Source: Oscheius tipulae
Taxonomy: Eukaryota > Nematoda > Chromadorea > Rhabditida > Rhabditidae
Direction of reading: 5' to 3'
Assembly (NCBI GenBank): GCA_037178975.1
Contig: JASJZH010000004.1
Coordinates: 11,036,001 to 11,100,000, forward strand
DNA length: 64,000 nt
Shown piece after piece: positions 57,399-64,000 of this stretch (within the stretch, counting starts at the first letter, position 1; each line of letters begins with the position of its first letter). The notes below the pieces were generated by a model. It worked only from the letters and a program-made list of their open reading frames with translations, was not told the origin of the DNA and made no database searches. The translations under genes and the position numbers were made by a program.

Positions 57399-58312
57399 TT
57401 GACTTCAAAATGGTTACTGGAGCCACTGTTGCTACTGTTAGGCTGCGCCACAGGCGGAGCTGCAGCTCCTGTCGTTGCTGCTTCTAGCCCGTCCGGTCTA
57501 TTTTCGACCCTATTGCCATTTTTACTGGACCCGTTGGAGCTGCTGTCGTCGGAACAGGTGAGATTTCTCACTATTAGAAAATGTTATAAGTTATAGATGG
57601 GACTGCTGGCGCAATGTTCTGAGAGACTACGAGACTCCTGACAAAGGCGGAGTCACCCTGTAGGAACTCGCAGAGCATCCGAGAATCAAGTCGGCCTGCA
57701 TTGAAGAAAAGGAAGGGTTCTGGCCGCAGTACTGGCTGACCAACCAGTGGGAGGAGATCTTTCGCATCGACTATGTCAGCCTTCTCGAAGGAGAAACGGC
57801 CGCCCACGCCACCATGGTCTGACCCTTGGAATATGCTCTCTACCCAAACAATACGCTACCACTATCAGATACTGTCCAAATTTCTTGTCAAATAAACTTT
57901 CCAACCCCAATGAGCTCTAGTGTCTTCTCTCGAATCTTCCTGTTTTGCAGAGTATTCGGCATCCCACTCCATCATTTGGTCTCCCTCCTCATCCAACCTT
58001 GTCTTCTCATAATTAAAAGCATGATGCCATAAATTGAGGTCCATCACATTTTGTCACGCCCAATTTGGGCTGAATAGAGCTTACTCACTTGGCTCATTTG
58101 CTTCCTGACAACCGGTTATCTCATGCTCCTCCATATTTCCGTTCATCGCAAAATGATTGCGGCTAGGAAAAAGAAGTAAGTTTCGTGTGACAGAAGGACA
58201 GAGAGACCTTCTGTTTTCAGTAAGCCGAAGCCGTCTGTCAAGTCGGAGAAGGTCAGTCCTGAAGCCCTCCAGCAGCCAATCAAATCGGCTCTGAAACGCG
58301 ACAAAACTTGAG
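57399..58312 (+). CDS. Hypothetical small membrane protein (uncertain model)
   Basis: The plus strand has coherent pieces: WDCWRN after a GTTATAG acceptor (57598), then, after a 48-nt intron ending CCTGTAG, ELAEHPRIKSACIEEKEGF and WPQYWLTNQWEEIFRIDYVS with strongly G/C-ending codons. A later segment LTWLICFLTTGYLMLLHISV plus a basic RKMIAARKKN runs into PKPSVKSEKVSPEALQQPIK and stops at 58312. The 5' part (57399-57556, MTSKWLLEPLLLLLGCATGG) does not join in phase to the next piece, and the middle exon near 57955 is unclear. Minus-strand ORFs overlap here with protein-like composition, so strand is not beyond doubt. No family recognised. Confidence 0.35.
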
Positions 58313-59039
58313 ACATTTCGACATTTCACCGTTACCACAATGCTATTTCGATCATTTGTTCAAACTGTCAATAAACTTATGAGCTTTAGCAGCGGTCCCT
58401 CTTATGAAACAAGAACCCTCAAAACTTTCTCAAAAAGATTGAATGCGAAAATGGATGGTCTTGAATTATAAAGTGTTTTCAAAACACTTGCAGAAAAAAG
58501 TGGACAAAATGTCAGGCCTAGATCACTCTCAAAGCAACTTCGTTACACCCGTTCTACAACGATTATGGCCTTAGAGTACCGCTGGTACGATCACTCAGAA
58601 CATCACAAAGCTGAAAAATCATTTGTTGGGCCGATACAGCGGGTACGAAGTCTCTCCTTGTCTCTATTTCGAGCAAAAGTCCAAAAATCTTTCACATAAT
58701 GAAACCAGTCTAACTCTCTGTTTCGTAACGTCACGGGTGGACAAAAAGAGACAGTCGTTATCAGCCACCGGGTCCGAGAAAGAGACTACTATGATCGATC
58801 AGTAGTTTTGCTGACCATGCTTTCCTACTGCTTTCTCCTTTCCCCCATATCTCAATCTTCTGACAAACAGAATGACCGACCTTCGCTCCTATCTCTCCTC
58901 ACTCTCTGGGAGCACAGGACGGTGATAACAAGACCACGTGTTTTCTACCAGTCCCTCACTCTTTTTGTTTTCGACTCCTTTTTGCCCTCTCTAGACCCTG
59001 TTTCAAAAAGGCATCGATTCCTCTTATCAGTTCTCAATT
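58313..59039. repeat. Intergenic with R1 repeat, copy C
   Basis: About 58473-58660 shares the R1 blocks (GTTTTCAAAACACTTGCAGA, AAAATGTCAGGC, GATCACTCTCAAAGC, CATCACAAAGCTGAAAAATC, GGGTACGAAGTCTCTC) and runs into a CTTGTCTC tail. No gene seen; the rest precedes the xanthine dehydrogenase start. Confidence 0.55.
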
Positions 59040-62000
59040 ATGTCCTCTTCTGCATCATTAGACCGACTCCAGATGACCTTCGATGTAGATAAAATCGAGA
59101 CCTACGATCATCAGACCCTGATATTTTATGTTAATGGAAAGAGGGTGGAGGAGAGCGATGTGGATCCGAAGACGACGCTTGCTGTGTACTTGAGAGAGAA
59201 TTGTGAGTTTTTGGTTTTAGAATCTTCTGGGTTCTAAAAGATAGGAAAGATGACAGCGTAGCAAAAATGACGATAAGGAGAGATATCTCGGTGTCTGAAG
59301 ACGATTAGGGAGAAAAACTAGAGGAACGGCACTAGAGAAGCAAAGAGTCTGTCTCTGTGGTGTTCCTTGACTGTTTTTTTTTTAAATTTTCAAGCCACCA
59401 CCTGCATTGTCGTTTTTGTACATGAAACCGGAATCCCATCTTTATACATTTCGGAAGCATTAGAATCTCCAATACGCGGTTTGCTTTCAAAATAAGTATA
59501 TCATACACTGCGCGTCATAATTATGAGTCACCCCCCTAAATTCGCAGTATAGAGCGCACACCGCATTTTAGAGCTTCAGGACCATTTCCAAACATTTTCT
59601 CGTGTCAAAAAACCCCTAGAAAAAAAGTTTCAGACAAGTATCTCATTTCCTTGAACCTCCATCTTCGAAAATTCAAAAAACGCCCGCGTCATAATTATGA
59701 GTTAGTTTTTTTAAAGAGACACACACATTTTTTAAAGAGACAACAATTTATTTCGTGATGAAATAAAGTAACTAGTAATTAGTAGTGCCACCGCGGGCAG
59801 CAACAACATCTAACAATCGTCTAGGCATCGAATCTACGAGATTCTGGAGGGTAGACAGTGGAACACGACGCCAAGCGTCCAGGATGGCTCGCTTGAGGTC
59901 ATCGACGTTGTTGTACTGACGGCAATCCTTGTATACATCTCGGACGATGATGCTCCAGAGATTTTCAATCGGATTCAGGTCCGGAGAGCAGGCTGGCCAC
60001 GGAAGAACGTTGATTTGATGAGATTGGAGCCAGGCGGCAGTATGACGACTGGCATGAATCGAGGCATTGTCGTGCTGAAACGTCCAGTTTCCACCTTGAG
60101 CATGTAGGAATGGCAGTAGGTGATCTCTGAGCACGTCCTGGTAGCCGTTCGAGTTCATGCGACAAGTCACAAATGCTATCTCCAGCTTTCCAAAGCTGCT
60201 GAATCCGGCCCAAACCATTAGTGAACCGCCACCGAAGTTTCGTCGGGAAAAGTAGCGAGGCTCCTTACGAAGATCTCTCCAATAATGAGAAATACCGTCA
60301 GGACCGTCGTAGTTGAACTTTTTTTCATCGCTAAAGATGACCTGAACTAGCTATGGAGGTGCACAAAACAAAAACTAACGTGGTTCCAGTTGCGACCGAT
60401 GTTGCTTCGAGCAAAGTCGATTCGAGCAATCTTGTGACGATCCAGGAGACGAGGTGCGGGCTTCATTTTCTCTCTGGTGATGTTCCTGTTCCGTTTGACA
60501 GCTCTCAGGATCGTCGATTTTGAAACATCGGCTCCCAATTCGGCACGAACATCATTCGCCGACATCGTGCTGTTCGATACAAGGCGGCCGATACGATTTT
60601 CGTCTCTTTTAGTGAGGATTCTCGGGCGTCCGGAGCTCTTCTTTCCTTCTGTGCAGCCTCTAACAACAAATCTTCGGATCGAGGTGATGGAACGGCCAAG
60701 CAATCTTGCAATTTCAGAGTTGTTCTTTCCGGCACGATGTAGAACTTCAGCTTGGGCTCTCTCTTCGGCAGAAAGACGTTTTCCACTCGGCATGTCTTTG
60801 CAGTTTAACGGAGAAACCTTTCAGGATATCGAACAATATGTTTACGATTCGTTTCGAGTTTTTGCCTTACATGATTCTGTGCAAGACCCAAACTAACTCA
60901 TAATTATGACGCGGGCGTTTTTTGAATTTTCGAAGATGGAGGTTCAAGGAAATGAGATACTTGTCTGAAACTTTTTTTCTAGGGGTTTTTTGACACGAGA
61001 AAATGTTTGGAAATGGTCCTGAAGCTCTAAAATGCGATGTGCGCTCTATACTGCAAATTTAGGGGGGTGACTCATAATTATGACGCGCAGTGTATAACAG
61101 CGATTCGGCACTCGGGCTGAAGACTCTTGATATCTTGAGAGTTTCCGGGGGTGTGTTACCTGGGTAAAGCCCAGTTCATAGTCAGGATGAATAGAGTTAG
61201 ATAGCCGAGCGTTAGAAGCAGTAGAACCGAAGCAACTTTGAGGAAAAAGCAGAAATACCTAACCTGAGCTCTCAGAATACGAAAGCAGCAGCACAAGAGA
61301 AGAACAGTCGACCAAGTAAACTCGAACTAGTTGAGAAGAAACTTGACAGCACTTGACAGACAAGCAAGCAAAACCGAAAAGTGTCTGACAGGACATGGCA
61401 AGTCAAAAAGTTGTCAAACTGTCTCTCATAGCTTGACAGAATTTTAGCGAGATCAAAGCTTACTGTGAATGTTTCCCATTTCAGTGAAGCTCACCGGAAC
61501 CAAGATCGGCTGCAATGAAGGAGGGTGCGGTGCCTGTACCATCATGGTCAGTGAAGTTGATCTCCGGGATGGACAAGTCAGGTATTCATCCATTCTTTTC
61601 TGATCGATCCCCAATGTTCAGACACTTCTCAGCTAATGCCTGTCTAATGCCTCTGTGTGCAGTCTTCGGAAAAGCCATCACCACAGTCGAAGGAATAGGT
61701 TCCGTTGTGGGAAAGAATCTGCATCCTGTCCAGGAGAGGATGGCTAAGTAGGTCCCCTATTCAGTTTTTCACCTGTCTCTCTTAGAATGCACGGATCCCA
61801 ATGTGGTTTCTGTACTCCCGGTTTCATTATGGCCATGTACGCTTTGTTGAGAAACAAGCCTCAGCCGACCGAGGCCGATGTGAATGAGGCTTTACAGGGA
61901 AATCTCTGTCGCTGCACCGGCTACAGACCGATTCTGGAAGCATTCTACAGTTTCTGTGTCAAGGAGAACGGGGACATGAAAGTAGGTACTGTTTCAATGT

Positions 62001-64000
62001 CAACAATTGAGAAGTCTTTAGGTCACTGAAGAAAGTCCCTGTGGAATGGGAAACGACTGTTGCAAAGTCAAGGAAAAATCGGTGTGCGGAGGTGGAAGAA
62101 AGACTCTTTTGAAACTGGCGGATTTGTCGGATTGTGCAGCTTTTGATCGAGACCAGGAACTTATTTTCCCGCCAGAGTTGAAGGTAGGGGGTGGAGATGA
62201 AGAGACAGAAAGACAGAAACAGAAGGCAGAGTGACAGAAAGACGGAAAGACAGAGAGACCAGAGAAACAAGAGAGACAGAGAGATAGAGACTTTTTCAGA
62301 TCAAACATTTCCACTCTCAGTCCTTCATATACCGTCATGAACTCACCAGCTGGTTCCAACCCAACACATATGACCAGCTCCTCACTCTCAAGAGGCTCCA
62401 TCCCTATGCCAGACTGATTTCTGGAAACTCTGAACTGGCTGTGGAGCTCAAGTTCCGATTCATTGACTTGGGAATGGTCATCAATCCTAGACAGGTATGA
62501 GTCTTACACCTCCTTGAACGGAATCTTTTAAGGTCTCGGACCTGCATGAATCTTACTTGGACCCTATCAAAGGAGCTTACTTGGGGACAGCTCTGAGTCT
62601 CTCGGAAATGGACAACATATTGCAAGTTTACCGTGGACAGATGAAAGGTTAGACCAGTTCAAAACTAGCTCTGAGTCATCCTTTCAGAATCAGAGACAGC
62701 AATCTTCCGGGAAGTTCACAACATGATGCACTGGTTTGCTGGGAAGCACGTGAGAAATGTAGCCTCAGTGGCAGGTAACATCGCGACAGCTTCTCCTATT
62801 TCTGATCTGAATCCCATTTGGATGGCTTCCAATGCAGAGGTACAGTATCCCTCTCTGTCTCTTTGTACGTCTCACTATTCTTCTCTTCAGGTCATTCTGG
62901 AATCCGAAGAACGCGGTCCAAGAACACTTCACATCGACGAGAAGTTCTTCCTCGGCTACAGGAAGACAGTCATTGCCCAAGATGAGGTAGTCAAAGCTAT
63001 CTGGGTTCCCAGAACCAAAGAGGTGAGACACTCTGATCGTAACTCTCACTAGAAAGAGCCCAGAACCAGTACTTCAAAGCCTATAAGCAGGCCCAGCGAA
63101 GAGAGGACGACATTGCCATTGTCACCGGAGCTTTCAATGCCACGGTCAACCCGAAAACTCACATTATCGAGGATATCCGGATGGCTTACGGAGGCATGGC
63201 TCCCACTACCAAATTGGCTCTTCAGACAATGAAGGCCATGAAGGGGAAGTAAGTCGTTATTCTCCAAAAAGGGTTATTTTGTGGTTAAGAAAATGGGACA
63301 AGAGCGTCCTCGACCTGGCCTTGGATAACCTAACAGCCGAGTTTGCTCTTCCAGCTGGTGTTCCAGGAGGAATGTCCAGATATAGACTTGCTCTGACTTT
63401 GTCCTTCTTTCTCAAGTTCTATCTGGAAGTCTCGAAGAGTCTGGAACTAGAGGATCCGAAGACTATCACTGAAATCGGGCTAGAGATCCCGGACAAACTG
63501 TACGCGAGTCAGGTTTATCAGGTGAGAGAAACAACGAGACAGAGAGACAGGGAGTTCTCTAAGGAAATTCCCAAGGATCAACCATCTCACGACCCAGTTG
63601 GTCGCCCTCTCGCCCACGTCTCTGGCCAGAAACATGTGACAGGAGAGGCTATCTACTGTGACGATGTCAACGTTGCCGGTACCTTTGTCATTGTTTCCTT
63701 TTCCAAAAATATTTAGACTGTCTCCATATGGCCTTAGTCCTAGCTCCCATTGCTAAGGGAACACTTCAGTCCATTGACTACTCTAAGGCCAAGGAAATCA
63801 AAGGAGTCATGGGATTCGTCGATGCTTCGGATCTACCAACTAGGAATAAACTGGGACATGTCAATGACACGCCAGTCTTTGTGGATTCTGAGGTAGGCTG
63901 ACTAAAAATCAGTTCCTCATGACAACTGTCAGAAACCTTAGCATTTCGTCCCAAACCTATGTCATCTTGACAGAAATTGTATCAACTGGTCACTCACTCA
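59040..64000 (+). CDS. xdh-1: Xanthine dehydrogenase, 3' end beyond the window
   Basis: Oxidises hypoxanthine and xanthine to urate using a molybdenum cofactor, two 2Fe-2S clusters and FAD. Exon 1 begins [20 protein letters not shown] (an earlier in-frame start is possible). After intron 1 (with a Tc3-like element) come [17 protein letters not shown] (first Fe-S), [40 protein letters not shown] and [18 protein letters not shown] (second Fe-S). The FAD part includes [20 protein letters not shown], then [20 protein letters not shown]. The molybdopterin part begins [20 protein letters not shown] and is open at the end of the window (TPVFVDSE). Splice phases agree at the joins checked. Many introns have GA/CT tracts. 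Cytosolic enzyme of purine catabolism. Confidence 0.85.
59506..61092 (-). mobile_element. Complete Tc3-like transposon in intron 1 of xdh
   Basis: 1587 bp flanked by TA. Ends read CACTGCGCGTCATAATTATG and its inverse. The inverted repeats are about 200 bp. Each holds an outer GCGTCATAATTATGAGTCAC and an inner GCGTCATAATTATGAGTTAG. The transposase gene is on the minus strand, opposite to xdh. Confidence 0.9.
59772..60793 (-). CDS. Tc3-like transposase (DD34E), apparently intact
   Basis: Exons 60380-60793 and 59772-60341 with a canonical GT-AG 38-nt intron give about 327 residues. [20 protein letters not shown] opens the first helix-turn-helix; a GRPRIL linker leads to the second. Catalytic D in [17 protein letters not shown] in [10 protein letters not shown] and E in NPIENLWS, with 34 residues between the last two. 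The C-terminus reads [19 protein letters not shown]. No frame breaks. With intact ends and target duplication it may be autonomous. Confidence 0.9.

Overview
The window reads as nuclear DNA of a nematode, most likely a free-living rhabditid and not C. elegans itself. Introns are mostly 35-60 nt with GT donors and TTTCAG-type acceptors. The gene content is nematode-specific: a FOG-3/Tob protein, an MSP-domain protein, Srh and Str-superfamily chemoreceptors, a divergent nuclear hormone receptor, C-type lectins, Clc-like claudins and Tc3-type transposons. Genes are compact, lie on both strands, and many have paralogues nearby. All models come from reading ORFs, splice signals and family motifs by eye. 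Exon ends are generally supported by phase agreement; exceptions are stated.

Layout. 0-4.5 kb: a decayed Tc3-like element, then a Tc1/mariner-superfamily element whose transposase has an unusually long second spacer. 4.6-6.1 kb: fog-3-like gene (+). 7.4-10.9 kb: two head-to-head Glyco_transf_49 genes. 11.1-11.5 kb: Gly/Tyr-rich secreted protein. 11.6-12.9 kb: srh-like receptor (-). 13.9 kb: 52-residue secreted peptide. 14.1-17.9 kb: gene-poor. 17.9-20.8 kb: Clc-like claudin and two small genes. 21.3-22.5 kb: C-type lectin with a Thr-rich linker (-). 23.0-27.3 kb: nuclear receptor (-) with a complete Tc3-like element in one intron. 28-32 kb: small genes, an MSP-domain gene, a gene with a duplicated motif, and relics. 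32.2-32.9 kb: kinase pseudogene. 34.5-44.5 kb: a Tyr/Gly-rich secreted protein and an array of Str-type receptors (three intact, one decayed). 46.6-48.3 kb: LysM-like protein and a lectin with a CUB domain. 48.6-52.0 kb: STELLO/DUF288-like protein. 53.8-57.0 kb: long-tailed Clc-like claudin. 57.4-58.3 kb: unresolved small gene. 59.0 kb to the end: xanthine dehydrogenase, cut by the window edge, with another complete Tc3-like element in intron 1.

Common themes. Most multi-exon genes carry imperfect (CTCTCTGT)n or (GAGACAGA)n tracts in introns, often starting right at the splice donor. Some tracts sit at the end of a dispersed repeat. All three Tc3-like lineages have terminal repeats with two copies of the end motif per side. 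Two neighbouring receptors share an identical last exon, which points to gene conversion. There is no operon-like pathway logic. The genes serve germline/sperm biology (fog-3-like, MSP), chemosensation, glycosylation, innate-type lectins and purine catabolism.
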